A stretch of DNA of 36,650 nt, taken from positions 1-36,650 of the forward strand of contig CASEMS010000018.1 in the NCBI GenBank assembly GCA_949288955.1, given 5' to 3'. Within the stretch, counting starts at the first letter, position 1. Every line of letters begins with the position of its first letter. The stretch comes from an uncultured Lentisphaeraceae bacterium. GTDB taxonomy: Bacteria > Verrucomicrobiota > Kiritimatiellia > RFP12 > DVOR01. Position numbers and translations under genes: made by a program. A model generated the notes under the pieces. That model made no database searches. It saw nothing but the letters and a program-made list of their open reading frames with translations, and was not told the origin of the DNA. Positions 1 through 8,415 of this stretch are shown here, piece after piece.

Positions 1-300
1 GTCGTGGAGGCCGAAGGCGTTGGGCGCGTAGCGGCCGACCTTGGCGAGGTGGAGGACGCCGTCGTTGAAGCGGGCGTCCTTCTTCTCGAAGTCCATCCAG
101 CGATCGGGGTTGCGGATGGGCTTGGGGTCGACGCCGTGGACGGCGAGCTCCTTCATCTTGGCGTCGGCGAGGTTGGCGTGCTTGCCGAAGTCGGTGTCGA
201 AGCCGCCGTAGTTCATGGGCGTGGCGGTGCCGGCGCGGCAGGCCCATTCCCACTCGGTCTCGGTGGGGAGGCGCACCTTCTTGCCGGTCTTCTTGCCAAG
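1..300 (-). pseudogene. C-terminal part of a formylglycine-generating-enzyme (SUMF1/EgtB/PvdO) domain, out of frame with the gene upstream
   Basis: Reading the minus strand from position 300 down to 1 gives 100 codons without a stop. They contain the hallmarks of an FGE-sulfatase domain: [16 protein letters not shown] close to the start, then [10 protein letters not shown], and NAFGLHD at the window edge, where the family normally continues into a GNVWEW-type motif. This frame is shifted by one base relative to the reading frame of the long gene that starts at 3326. That gene enters the same domain (FYMGVTEVT) but goes out of frame at about 300-302. Between EVT and RLPTE the family usually has some 40-60 residues, and here only about 15 remain, so the junction looks like a deletion that also shifted the frame. 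It may be a real lesion or an assembly error. The domain continues beyond the left edge. Confidence 0.75.
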
Positions 301-3300
301 CCCTGCATCATGCCCATGGTGACCTCGGTGACGCCCATGTAGAAGGGCTTGTCGACGGTGGCGACGTGGGCGGGAGCCTCGGCGTTGGTCTCGGTGTCGG
401 AGCCCATGACGAAGCGCCCGGCGGGGATCTTGACGAGGGTGATGGCTTGGTTGCCGCCGACGTCAAGGGTGATGGTCTCGCGCTTGCCTTGCTTGGCGGC
501 GCCATCGAAGGGCCAGCCGTTGATGGAGAGGCCGCTGGGCTCGGAAAGGGTCGGGCCGGTGGGGGCCTGGAAAGCGACAGCGCCGGGCTTGTAGGGGTTG
601 ATGACGCGCTCGGGGTCGAAGTCGAGGTTGGTGGTCTCCTTCTCGTAACGGCGGCGTTGGTCGATGATGCCTTTCTTGGCGCCGTATTCGGTCCAGGTGC
701 CGTAGTAGGGGACGTTGAGATCCATCCAGGTGATGAGACGATCCCATTCCTCGGGGGTGAGGGTGACGCCGTGGTGGCCCTTCTTGAGGATCTGGTAGAG
801 GTCGGAGGTGGAGACGTGGAACTCGAGGGGATTGAGCACGTGGTAGTCGCCCTCGGGACCGTTGCGGCGGACATAGGGGTGGAGGGCGAGGTAGGACTCG
901 GAGAACTTGCCCCAGCCAAGCTTCGGGTTGTACTCGAAGTTGGGGATGGTCTCGCCCATGGCGTTCTTGGCGGTGGCCTTGCCGTTGTGGCAGCCGACGC
1001 ACTTGGCGTCGAGGACGGGCTGGAGCTCGCGCTCGAAGGCCCAGCCGCGGGGCGGGCCGTACCACGGCTTGATGGTCTGCGGGGGCTTGCGGGCGGCGGC
1101 GGTGGATTGCCCGGAGGGGGCGGAGGCGTTCTGGTTCTCGTGGCAGCCGATGCAGCTGATGGTCTCGCCGGGCTGGCCGACGAGCCAAGAGCGCATGAGC
1201 TGGAGGGCGCGGCCCTCGGAGTCGAGGGGTTGGACGCTCAGCGGGGTCTGCGCGGGGAACTGGAACATGCAGGAGCCATCGTCCTCGACATCGACGGTGC
1301 CGTGGAGGACACGGGGATCCCACGGGCCTTCCATGCCGATGGCATAGTGGCCGCCGACGTAACGGGGGGCATACTCATAATGGAAGACGCGGAGTTTCTT
1401 GACGGTGCCGTGCGGGACGTCCTTGAGGGTGTCCTGGCCACGATAGACGTTGGCCATGTAGACGTTGCAGGTCTTCTTGGAAAGGTCGACGCGATCGGGT
1501 TGGATGGGGGGGCGCTTGGTGGCCTTGAGGGGGATGGGCTCGTAGAGGTTGGCGTTGGGCATCTCCCAGAGGGTGAGGCAGTTGTCGTAGATGTCGGTGA
1601 GGACGAGCCGGAAGTTGGCGGAGCCGTCGTCCTGCTTGGCGGCGAGGACGAGCTCGTCGTTCAGCGGGCGGGGATGGAGGAAGTAGGGCTTGATGTTGTC
1701 CACCAGGCGGTCGAGGGTGATATTCTCGATGGGCTTGCCGGCGTGGGCGAACTTGTGGACGGCGCCCTGGGTCTCGATACGGCCCTTGGTGACGTCGAAC
1801 ATCACCATCTCGCCCTTGCGGGCGACGCCGTGGTGGCCGGAGACGATGCCGACGAACTTGGTGTTGCTGCCGGGGATGTTCTGCTGGTAGAAGATGGCGT
1901 TGGGCCAATAGGAGTTGGAGCCGTAGAACTCCTGCTGGTCGGTGCCGTCCTGGTTCATGGTCATGAGGACGCGGGAGAAGTAGTGGGCGGAGTCGGTGTA
2001 CTCCCAGCGGAGGAAGACGACACGGCCGTTGGGGTAAACCTCCGGGTTCCAGTTGCAGTCCTGGTCGAAGGTCAGGCGGCGCATCCCGGTGCGCTCCTTG
2101 TTGATGAGCACGAGATTGGAGACGATGTCGCCGCCGCTGACGCAGGGGACGCCCTGGAAGCCGACGGAGGCGGTGGTAACGATGCGGCCGTCGGGGAGGT
2201 AGCAGGCGTCGTAGTAGTCCACCTCCTTGTCGGTGTTCTTGTAGGCGGGGCGCCAGTTCTTGCCGTCGACGTCAATCTCGTAGATGCCCCAGGGCGTGCC
2301 CTTCTCCTCCTCGCCGGAGGACATCAGGATGGTCTTGGCGTCCCAATCCAGGCACAGCTCGCCCATATAGACGGAGGAATCGCGCAGGACGGTGGGCTGA
2401 CGGTTGGGCGCCCTGTCCTGGTCCAGGGGGCCGCGAAGCAGTTTGTTCTTGTAGCCGCGCAGGACGCCCTCGTTGTTGCCCAGCCAGCCGGTGTTGCCCT
2501 GATAGTTCTGGAAGAGGCCCTGCTTGGAGCCGCGGTCGCGGGAGAGGAAGATGATCTCGTCGAAGTCCACCGCCGGGTGTTGGAGAAGCACCTTCTTCTG
2601 GAGGTCACGGTAGTCGGCCAACAACTTGGCGGCGTCCGTCTCGCCGCCCTCGAGACGCTTCTGGATGGCGTCGATGCCGGCGGCGATCTCCTTGGCGTTG
2701 GGGTAAGCCTCGGGGTACTTCTCGGAATAGGCCTTCAGGCCGTCGCGCAGGGCGTTGAGGTTGATGGCCTTGGTGAGGGCGGCGATGCGGGCGCGCTCGG
2801 CGCGCTCTGGGAGCGTCTCGGCGCGCTGGCCGACGCGCGGGCCCTTGCCGGGCTTATCCGTCACGAAGAAGTTCTGGCGCCCGGTCTGCGGCTTGTTGTC
2901 CTCCCAGACCACCTTGCGCGCGCCATCCAGGAGCGTTACACGCACGCCATTGAGGCGGTTGCCCAAGCCTTCGCCACGGTTCCACACCACCACGCGGTCG
3001 ATCGGCAGCGCCTTGCCCAGATCCAGCTCCCAGGCGGGGAAGGCGGTGTTCTCGGCGCTGTGGGTGATGGAGCGGCTGTCCCAACGGTCGGAGGTGTTGC
3101 CGTCGATGGCGCGCTCGGGGCGGCCGTCGTTGGCGATGTCGCTCTGGGTGGCCTTGCCCTGCGGCGCGACGTTCTTGCCGCCCACGAAGACCTCGACCTC
3201 CGCCAACGAGAGCGTGGCCGACTCCTTGGGGAGGTCAACCATCACGTAACGCGCCTCGACGGCGCCGAAGCCGTGCGCGGCGAACGCCGCCAGCACGGCG

Positions 3301-3326
3301 GCCAAACCGAATCGAATCGTTCTCAT
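213..3326 (-). CDS. Secreted diheme protein, hydrazine-synthase-alpha-like, fused to an FGE-like domain (3' end frameshifted)
   Basis: The uninterrupted frame gives 1037 residues. Residues 1-22 form a signal peptide ([19 protein letters not shown]). Residues about 25-150 resemble a discoidin/F5-8C domain ([23 protein letters not shown]). A helical linker follows, then a beta-propeller-like region of the type found in hydrazine synthase alpha and its many PVC homologues. Two c-type heme motifs are visible, CIGCH at residue 725 and CVGCH at residue 776, so export and heme attachment in the periplasm are expected. From about residue 960 an FGE-sulfatase domain begins ([21 protein letters not shown]). 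The last roughly 30 residues (Arg/Pro-rich) are out-of-frame translation after the break at about position 300; the true remainder is in another frame at 1-300. The start is supported by AGAAGGAG a few bases upstream. Hydrazine synthesis itself is not implied; the family is far broader than anammox bacteria. The substrate is unknown. Confidence 0.75.
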   Translation of the reverse strand: MRTIRFGLAAVLAAFAAHGFGAVEARYVMVDLPKESATLSLAEVEVFVGGKNVAPQGKATQSDIANDGRPERAIDGNTSDRWDSRSITHSAENTAFPAWELDLGKALPIDRVVVWNRGEGLGNRLNGVRVTLLDGARKVVWEDNKPQTGRQNFFVTDKPGKGPRVGQRAETLPERAERARIAALTKAINLNALRDGLKAYSEKYPEAYPNAKEIAAGIDAIQKRLEGGETDAAKLLADYRDLQKKVLLQHPAVDFDEIIFLSRDRGSKQGLFQNYQGNTGWLGNNEGVLRGYKNKLLRGPLDQDRAPNRQPTVLRDSSVYMGELCLDWDAKTILMSSGEEEKGTPWGIYEIDVDGKNWRPAYKNTDKEVDYYDACYLPDGRIVTTASVGFQGVPCVSGGDIVSNLVLINKERTGMRRLTFDQDCNWNPEVYPNGRVVFLRWEYTDSAHYFSRVLMTMNQDGTDQQEFYGSNSYWPNAIFYQQNIPGSNTKFVGIVSGHHGVARKGEMVMFDVTKGRIETQGAVHKFAHAGKPIENITLDRLVDNIKPYFLHPRPLNDELVLAAKQDDGSANFRLVLTDIYDNCLTLWEMPNANLYEPIPLKATKRPPIQPDRVDLSKKTCNVYMANVYRGQDTLKDVPHGTVKKLRVFHYEYAPRYVGGHYAIGMEGPWDPRVLHGTVDVEDDGSCMFQFPAQTPLSVQPLDSEGRALQLMRSWLVGQPGETISCIGCHENQNASAPSGQSTAAARKPPQTIKPWYGPPRGWAFERELQPVLDAKCVGCHNGKATAKNAMGETIPNFEYNPKLGWGKFSESYLALHPYVRRNGPEGDYHVLNPLEFHVSTSDLYQILKKGHHGVTLTPEEWDRLITWMDLNVPYYGTWTEYGAKKGIIDQRRRYEKETTNLDFDPERVINPYKPGAVAFQAPTGPTLSEPSGLSINGWPFDGAAKQGKRETITLDVGGNQAITLVKIPAGRFVMGSDTETNAEAPAHVATVDKPFYMGVTEVTMGMMQGLARRPARRCASPPRPSGNGPAAPAPPRP

Positions 3327-3388
3327 TCTCGTTTCTCCTTCTGCTCCATACGATAACAGCTTCCTTCGCCGTGCGCACGCCCCCCTCG

Positions 3389-4423
3389 TCAGAAGAGGAC
3401 GTGGACGGACTTGTGGCCGGGATTGACGCCGCCGATGACGACGGGAGCCTCGCCGGCGGCCTCAAGCGCCTTGAGCGTCGGCCCCACCGCGCCCGAGGGC
3501 ACGATGAGGATGAAGCCGATGCCCATGTTGAAGACGCGGTACATCTCCTCGCGCGCCACCCCACCCTTCTCGCCGATGAAGCGGAAGACCTGCGGCACCT
3601 CCCAGGAGGCGGCGTCGATGGTAACGTCCACGTGCTTGGGGAGCACGCGCGGGATGTTGTCGTAGAAGCCGCCGCCGGTGATGTGGGCCATGCCGTGGAT
3701 GTCGATGCCCGCGGCCATGACGTTGCTCACCGGCTTGAGGAAGCTCTTGTGGATGGCCAGGAGGGCGTCCGCGCAGGTGCTCTCCGTGCCGGGGAGCGTG
3801 TCCTCGGGCTTGAGCCCCTCCTGCTCGAAGATGACCTTGCGCGCCAGGGAGAAGCCGTTGGTCTGGAGCCCGCCCGAGGGCAGACCGATGAGCACGTCGC
3901 CCACGCCGATGCGCTCGCCGGTGATGATCTGGCTCTTCTTCACCTGGCCCACGATCGTGCCCACGAGGTCATACTCGCCCACGGGGTAGAGGCCGGGCAT
4001 CTCGGCCGTCTCGCCGCCGAGCAGGGCGCAACCGTTCTCGGCGCAGGCCTTGCAGAGCCCCGAGACCACCTGATTGAAGATGGCCCCGTCAAAGACCGAG
4101 GCGCCGATGTAGTCCAGGAAGAAGAGCGGCGTGGCGCCCTGCACGAGGATGTCGTTCACGCAATGGTTCACGATGTCCTGGCCCACGGTGTCGTGCCGAC
4201 CGGCCATCGCGGCGACCTTCAGCTTGGTGCCCACGCCATCGGTGGAGGCCACGAGGATGGTGTCGGCGCCGGGGCTCTGGAAGAGGCCGCCGAAGCTGCC
4301 GATGCCGCCGATGACCCCGGGGGTGACGGTCTTCTTCACCATCTGCTTGATGGTCTCGATGCCACCCATCTTCTTGTCGATGTCCACGCCGGCGGCGGCG
4401 TATGCGCTCTGCTTTGCTTCCAT
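3389..4423 (-). CDS. purM: Phosphoribosylformylglycinamidine cyclo-ligase (AIR synthetase)
   Basis: The 344-residue product matches the full length of PurM, which closes the imidazole ring in purine synthesis (FGAM + ATP to AIR) in the cytoplasm. Diagnostic motifs are DGVGTKLK at residues 62-69 and GGETAEMPG at 136-144; GGIGSFGG near residue 40 is also typical, as is ITGGGFYDNIPRVLP in the C-terminal half. It lies 21 bases after the secreted protein upstream and 62 bases before the heme/FGE gene downstream, all on the minus strand. It therefore may belong to one transcription unit that starts at 6250, although no other purine gene is next to it. The assignment is secure; the operon is inference. 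Confidence 0.95.
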   Translation of the reverse strand: MEAKQSAYAAAGVDIDKKMGGIETIKQMVKKTVTPGVIGGIGSFGGLFQSPGADTILVASTDGVGTKLKVAAMAGRHDTVGQDIVNHCVNDILVQGATPLFFLDYIGASVFDGAIFNQVVSGLCKACAENGCALLGGETAEMPGLYPVGEYDLVGTIVGQVKKSQIITGERIGVGDVLIGLPSGGLQTNGFSLARKVIFEQEGLKPEDTLPGTESTCADALLAIHKSFLKPVSNVMAAGIDIHGMAHITGGGFYDNIPRVLPKHVDVTIDAASWEVPQVFRFIGEKGGVAREEMYRVFNMGIGFILIVPSGAVGPTLKALEAAGEAPVVIGGVNPGHKSVHVLF

Positions 4424-4444
4424 TGTCTGCTCTTTCCTGAAGGG

Positions 4445-5380
4445 TTAAAGGGTGTCGTCGGTGGGCGGGGTGAGGGCGACGCGCGCCTTCATGAAGACCG
4501 CCCCCTCGGGCAACGCGACCGTCGCCGCGCCGCCATCCACGGCCGAGGCCTCGACCTTCGCGTGCGTGGCCGGGCCATCCAAGGTCGCGGCATAGGTGAG
4601 GTAAAGGGCGCCGTTGATGGCGCCCAGGTCAACGGGCACCTCGCCCGCGTCCGCGGCATAGGCGCCCACGACGGTGATGGTGCGCGCGGCCACGTCGATG
4701 TCCGTGATGGCGAGGCTGGGCGCGCCGCCGACATTCATGGCGAAGGCGTCGGAAAGCTCCGCCTCGGAGGCGCCCTCGGGCATGGCCCCGCCCTTGGAGG
4801 AGTCGTTCAGCCAGACGGCATACTTGGCGACGAGCGCGGCATCCTGCGCGCCCTCATCCCCCGCCGGCAGGATACCCTGCGAGACGTTGGCCACGGCCAA
4901 CGCGGTGGCCTGCCCCTCGCCCTCCAGTTGCAGAATCGAGAAGGCGGCCTCCCCCTGCGCCCCCACCGTGACCGTCCGCGTCTCCTCGCCCTTGCGCAGC
5001 GTGAAACGGTAGTCCACCTGCCCCTCGGTGCGCGACGAAGCCACGACCTCCACCGCCAACGTGTCGCCCTCGGCCACGGTCAGCCCGGCCTCCTGCCACG
5101 CGCCGTTGGCATAGACGAGCACGGAGCCGTCGGAATCCGCGGTGACGGCGGCCTTGTCCTCCAACACCTCATCGCGGTCGATCGCCTCGGAGGGCAGCGT
5201 CATCGTGAGCGTGGCGGAGAAGACCGCCGTGTCGCCCGCGCCCAACGTCACGCCCGGGGCGATCCCCAGCGTCCGGTCATCCTCGTAGACCGCCGCGGTG
5301 GCGGGCGCGTTCACCTGCAACTGCTGGGCGCAGAGCGGCAGCGCCGCGCAGAGTCCCAGAACCGTCAAAGTCCGCTTCAT
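4445..5380 (-). CDS. Secreted protein of unknown function
   Basis: The 311-residue product is not recognised. Residues 1-18 form a clear signal peptide (MKRTLTVLGLCAALPLCAQ) with likely cleavage after CAQ. The rest is acidic, rich in Ala, Val and Thr, and alternates short hydrophobic strands with turns, which suggests stacked beta-sandwich modules. A segment near residues 185-225 (KYAVWLNDSS, then DAFAMNVGGAP and AITDIDVAART) resembles the C-terminal region of many secreted PVC proteins of unknown role, but I cannot name a domain. There are only two cysteines after the start region of the signal peptide, no catalytic motif and no transmembrane segment after the signal. It sits 24 bases downstream of the metalloenzyme gene and 21 bases upstream of purM. 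An exported or surface role is inferred from the signal peptide only. Confidence 0.6.
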   Translation of the reverse strand: MKRTLTVLGLCAALPLCAQQLQVNAPATAAVYEDDRTLGIAPGVTLGAGDTAVFSATLTMTLPSEAIDRDEVLEDKAAVTADSDGSVLVYANGAWQEAGLTVAEGDTLAVEVVASSRTEGQVDYRFTLRKGEETRTVTVGAQGEAAFSILQLEGEGQATALAVANVSQGILPAGDEGAQDAALVAKYAVWLNDSSKGGAMPEGASEAELSDAFAMNVGGAPSLAITDIDVAARTITVVGAYAADAGEVPVDLGAINGALYLTYAATLDGPATHAKVEASAVDGGAATVALPEGAVFMKARVALTPPTDDTL

Positions 5381-5404
5381 GTGTGTGCTCCTTCCTGAAA
5401 ACCG

Positions 5405-6250
5405 TCATCCCAGCACGCGCAGCAGGCGCGGCATCACGTCCGTCAGCGACGCCGCGCCCGCGCGAATCTCGTCGGCCCGCGGCCCCAACGCGATGAGCGG
5501 CACCTGGTTGAAGGTGTGCCCACGCGTGCCTAAATCCTCGATGTTGCCGTGGTCGGAGGTGATGACCAACAGCAGATCCTCCGGGCGGCCCTCCGTCACC
5601 ACCGCCAGGAAGGCGTCCAACGCCCCCAAGGTCTTCGCCGCGCGCGCATAGTCCTGCGAATGGCCGGCGATGTCGGTGAGGAAGAACTCGAAGAGCGTCA
5701 GGTCATTCTCCCCCGCCACGCCCAGCAGATGCTCGCCCGCCGTCTCCGGCGTGATGGTCGGCCCCGTGTAGCCTTTGGGCACGAGCGCCTCGCGCGTCAG
5801 ATCGTGCACCACCGCGCGGCCGGCCAGCATATCCCGCTGGAAGCGCAGGGTCTCGGGCGCGGTCAGCGCCATGATGGTCGTCACGCTCTTGAAGCGGCGC
5901 GCCGCCAACTCCTCGGGCGCGTCGGCGAAATAGGCGTCCGCGAAGCAGACGCGCAGCCCTTTGCGCCGCGCCGCCAGGAAGAGGTTGTCCTCCTGCAACA
6001 GGCGGCAGAGCGTCGGCCCGGGGAAGCCCTCCTTGTGGCGGCCCATCACCTGCGCGGCGTTCACCCCGGTGTAGAGCGTGGCCTGCCCGGTGGCCGACTG
6101 CGGCAGCCCCGGCACCCCCAGGCACGCGTCCAGGCGCACCGCCCCTTCCATCAGCGCGCACAGCGTGGGGCAGACTTCCGGGCAGACGGGATTCTGCCCC
6201 CCCGCCGGCCCATAGCCAACGCCATCGATGAACACATAAAGCACGCGCAT
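5405..6250 (-). CDS. Alkaline-phosphatase-superfamily metalloenzyme (phosphoglycerate-mutase-like)
   Basis: The 281-residue product begins MRVLYVFIDGVG, in which the Asp before Gly-Val is the typical first metal ligand. PQSATGQATLYTG follows, where the Thr/Ser is the expected nucleophile, and the C-terminal half has ITSDHGNIEDL and GHTFNQVP with further metal-binding Asp and His residues. This set fits the metalloenzyme family shared by cofactor-independent phosphoglycerate mutases, phosphopentomutases and alkaline phosphatases. The protein is much shorter than a true iPGM (about 510 residues), so the substrate cannot be given. No signal peptide is seen. The same frame stays open far upstream into the symporter gene, but the ATG at 6250 is chosen because the protein starts with the conserved core there and a promoter lies directly before it. 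The transcript may be leaderless. Confidence 0.75.
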   Translation of the reverse strand: MRVLYVFIDGVGYGPAGGQNPVCPEVCPTLCALMEGAVRLDACLGVPGLPQSATGQATLYTGVNAAQVMGRHKEGFPGPTLCRLLQEDNLFLAARRKGLRVCFADAYFADAPEELAARRFKSVTTIMALTAPETLRFQRDMLAGRAVVHDLTREALVPKGYTGPTITPETAGEHLLGVAGENDLTLFEFFLTDIAGHSQDYARAAKTLGALDAFLAVVTEGRPEDLLLVITSDHGNIEDLGTRGHTFNQVPLIALGPRADEIRAGAASLTDVMPRLLRVLG

Positions 6251-6259
6251 TACGCCCAC

Positions 6260-6288
6260 ATCATACCAAAGCCCATCCGCCCGCGCAA
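6260..6288 (-). promoter_or_regulatory. Sigma-70-like promoter of the 6250-to-left operon
   Basis: On the minus strand a -35 box TTGCGC (6288-6283) lies exactly 17 bases before a -10 box TATGAT (6265-6260). Only 9 bases separate the -10 box from the ATG at 6250, so the transcript would begin at or within a few bases of the start codon, leaving no room for a Shine-Dalgarno sequence. Confidence 0.55.
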
Positions 6289-6307
6289 ACGCGCCCCCGC
6301 GGAGGGG

Positions 6308-6343
6308 AAAAAGGCCCCGCCGAGCGTTCGGCGGGGCCTTTTT
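6308..6343 (-). terminator. Rho-independent terminator after the symporter gene
   Basis: An 11-bp GC-rich stem (GGCCCCGCCGA and its complement) with a 4-base loop is flanked by five A on the left and five T on the right. It lies 24 bases beyond the symporter stop codon at 6367 and is nearly symmetrical. It separates the symporter operon from the promoter at 6260-6288. Confidence 0.85.
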
Positions 6344-6366
6344 GCGCAGCGTGGGGGCCGTCCGGC

Positions 6367-8370
6367 TTACCAGTAGATGACGTAGAGGGCGACGGTGGCG
6401 ACGCAGACGACCAGGCCGAAGATGAGGGCGGGCTTGGACATCGTCATGTCGAGGGTCGTCTTCTGCTGGAACTCGACCTTGGCGGGCATCCTGAAGATGA
6501 GGCCGTAGACGGTCATGAGGATGAGCGTGCAGACGAGGGTGTAGGAGGCGGCGATGAGGTAGTGCATCTCGCCCGTGGCGCACCCGAAGCTCTGGAACCA
6601 GTCGATCACGAAGCCCGGGAAGCAGCTCCAGCCGAAGATGGAGAAGAGGGCGTAGAGGATGGGCGCGACGACGAGGCCGAAGGTGCCGGCCCACCGCCCG
6701 GCGGAGCGGTTGACCATGCCGAAGGCGAAGACCGCGAGCACGCCGGGGGAGACGTAGCACTGCACTTCCTGGATGTAGGCGAAGATGGAGTCGCTGTTGA
6801 GCATGGCGGCGGCGACGCACCCGACGACCACGAGGATGACGGTAACGATGCGCCCCATGAGGACGAGGTTGCCCTGCGTGGCCTTGGGGGCGATGTACCG
6901 CTGGTAGATGTCCATCGTGAAGAGGGTGGAGGTGGCGTTCAGCACGGCGGCCAGGGAGGAGACGATGGCGCCGAGGAGGGCGGCGAGCACGAAGCCGAGA
7001 ATGCCGGGAGGGCACTTCTCCTTGATGTCGGCCATGAGGAGGCCGAGGGCGGTGTCGTACTTGTAGGTGTTGGTGACGAGGCGGATGTTGCCCTTGCCGT
7101 CGGTCATGGTGATCTCGCCGACGGCGCCGGAGCTGGCGGAGAGTTCCTTGAGCAGGCCCTCGTCGCCGATGTTGCGGGGGTCGGCGAGGCGGTCCTTGAA
7201 CTTCGGGTTGTCCTTGTACTCGGCGACGAGGCGGGTGTAGAGCGGGGTGTTGTGGGCGACGAGCCACTCCTGCTCGGCGGCGGTGAGCCGGCCCTGGATG
7301 TGCGCCTTGGTGTTGGCGGCGAAGACGACGAGGTCGTTCGCCTTGTAGCTCTTGTCCTTGATGGCCTTCTGGACGACCTCGACGGTGGGCTTGCCCATGT
7401 CGTTGGCGTAGAGGTTGAAGGCGATGACGCCGGGGATGACGATGATGAAGGGGATGAGCAGCTTGAGGGCGGCGGCCAGGACGATGCCCTTCTGGCCCTC
7501 GGCGAGGGAGCCGGAGCCGAGGAGACGCTGGGTGATGTACTGGTTGAGGCCCCAGTAGTAGAAGTTCGGGATCCAGATGCCCATGATGAGGACCGTCCAA
7601 GTCATGGCCGTGGCGTTCTGCGGGCCCATGTGCATCTTGGTCTCGTTGAGGAGGTTGAAGCGGTCGAGGAAGCCCGCGTTGGGGTCGAGCTTGACGACCT
7701 CGCCGGTGATGAAGCTGGTGGCCTCGTCCGCGCCGCCGAGCGTGCGGCAGGCGACGTAGGCGATGATGGCGCCGCCGACGATCAGGGCCGCGCCCTGGAT
7801 GAGGTCGGCCCACGCGCAGGCCTTGAGGCCGCCGAAGAGGACGTAGGCGCCCGCGATGCACGACATGATGAGGCAGCAGGTGGTGAAGTTGATGGAGACG
7901 CCGAACTCATTGAAGAGCTGCCACATGACGAGGGAGCCCGCGTAGGTCACGCCGATCAGCGAGGCGACGATGAGGATGCCGATCATCGAGAGCGTCATCA
8001 GCGTGCGCGCCACGTGGTTGAAGCGCATCTCCAGGAACTCCGGCATCGTGGTGATGCCCGTCTTCAGGAAGTAGGGCAGGAAGCAGAAGGCCACGACCAC
8101 CAGCGTGATGGCGGCGATCCACTCCCACGAGGCGCAGGAGATGCCCTCGAGGCCCGCGCCCTGGCCGCTCATGCCCACGAACTGCTCGGCGGAGATGTTC
8201 GCGGCGATGAGGGAGAAGCCGATGAGCCACCACTTCAGGCCACGCCCGGCCAAGAAATAATCCTCCGCCGTCGCCTCGCCCTCCTTCGTCTTGCGGCTCT
8301 TGAAGAAGCCCACGAAGAGTACGCACGCGATGAATGCGAAGAAGACTATCGCGTTCATCCAGATGTCCAT
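6367..8370 (-). CDS. SGLT-type sodium/sugar symporter (SSS family)
   Basis: The 667-residue product is a polytopic inner-membrane protein of the solute:sodium symporter family, which imports a sugar or related solute with Na+. Typical features are the N-terminal helix followed by DYFLAGRGLKWW, then SLIAANISAEQFVGMSG, GGLKACAWADLIQGA in the middle and WGLNQYITQRLL, the SGLT-type signature. It is longer than the usual 500-560 residues because of a hydrophilic insertion of roughly 100 residues (about 335-440, including TAAEQEWLV and DPRNIGDEG) between two helices, which probably lies outside the membrane. The gene is 45 bases downstream of galM on the same strand, and a terminator follows. The pairing with a mutarotase suggests uptake of an aldose such as galactose or glucose; the exact sugar is not visible from sequence. 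Confidence 0.9.
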   Translation of the reverse strand: MDIWMNAIVFFAFIACVLFVGFFKSRKTKEGEATAEDYFLAGRGLKWWLIGFSLIAANISAEQFVGMSGQGAGLEGISCASWEWIAAITLVVVAFCFLPYFLKTGITTMPEFLEMRFNHVARTLMTLSMIGILIVASLIGVTYAGSLVMWQLFNEFGVSINFTTCCLIMSCIAGAYVLFGGLKACAWADLIQGAALIVGGAIIAYVACRTLGGADEATSFITGEVVKLDPNAGFLDRFNLLNETKMHMGPQNATAMTWTVLIMGIWIPNFYYWGLNQYITQRLLGSGSLAEGQKGIVLAAALKLLIPFIIVIPGVIAFNLYANDMGKPTVEVVQKAIKDKSYKANDLVVFAANTKAHIQGRLTAAEQEWLVAHNTPLYTRLVAEYKDNPKFKDRLADPRNIGDEGLLKELSASSGAVGEITMTDGKGNIRLVTNTYKYDTALGLLMADIKEKCPPGILGFVLAALLGAIVSSLAAVLNATSTLFTMDIYQRYIAPKATQGNLVLMGRIVTVILVVVGCVAAAMLNSDSIFAYIQEVQCYVSPGVLAVFAFGMVNRSAGRWAGTFGLVVAPILYALFSIFGWSCFPGFVIDWFQSFGCATGEMHYLIAASYTLVCTLILMTVYGLIFRMPAKVEFQQKTTLDMTMSKPALIFGLVVCVATVALYVIYW

Positions 8371-8415
8371 GTCTGTCTTTCCTTCCTTAGTTTGTCTGGT
8401 CTTGTCTCCCGGGCG

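Noticed and set aside
366..3356. Long open frames opposite real genes, such as 366-3356, 6562-9702, 25413-27029, 27374-28846 and 31365-33617 on the plus strand.
   Set aside because: They are antisense to well-identified proteins, have compositions rich in Gly, Val, Asp, Leu, Arg and Ala typical of GC-rich shadow frames, and show no recognisable domain or sensible start.
6251..7861. N-terminal extension of the metalloenzyme reaching into the symporter gene.
   Set aside because: The extra sequence is Arg/Pro/His-rich shadow translation of the symporter gene and crosses a strong terminator; the true protein begins at 6250.
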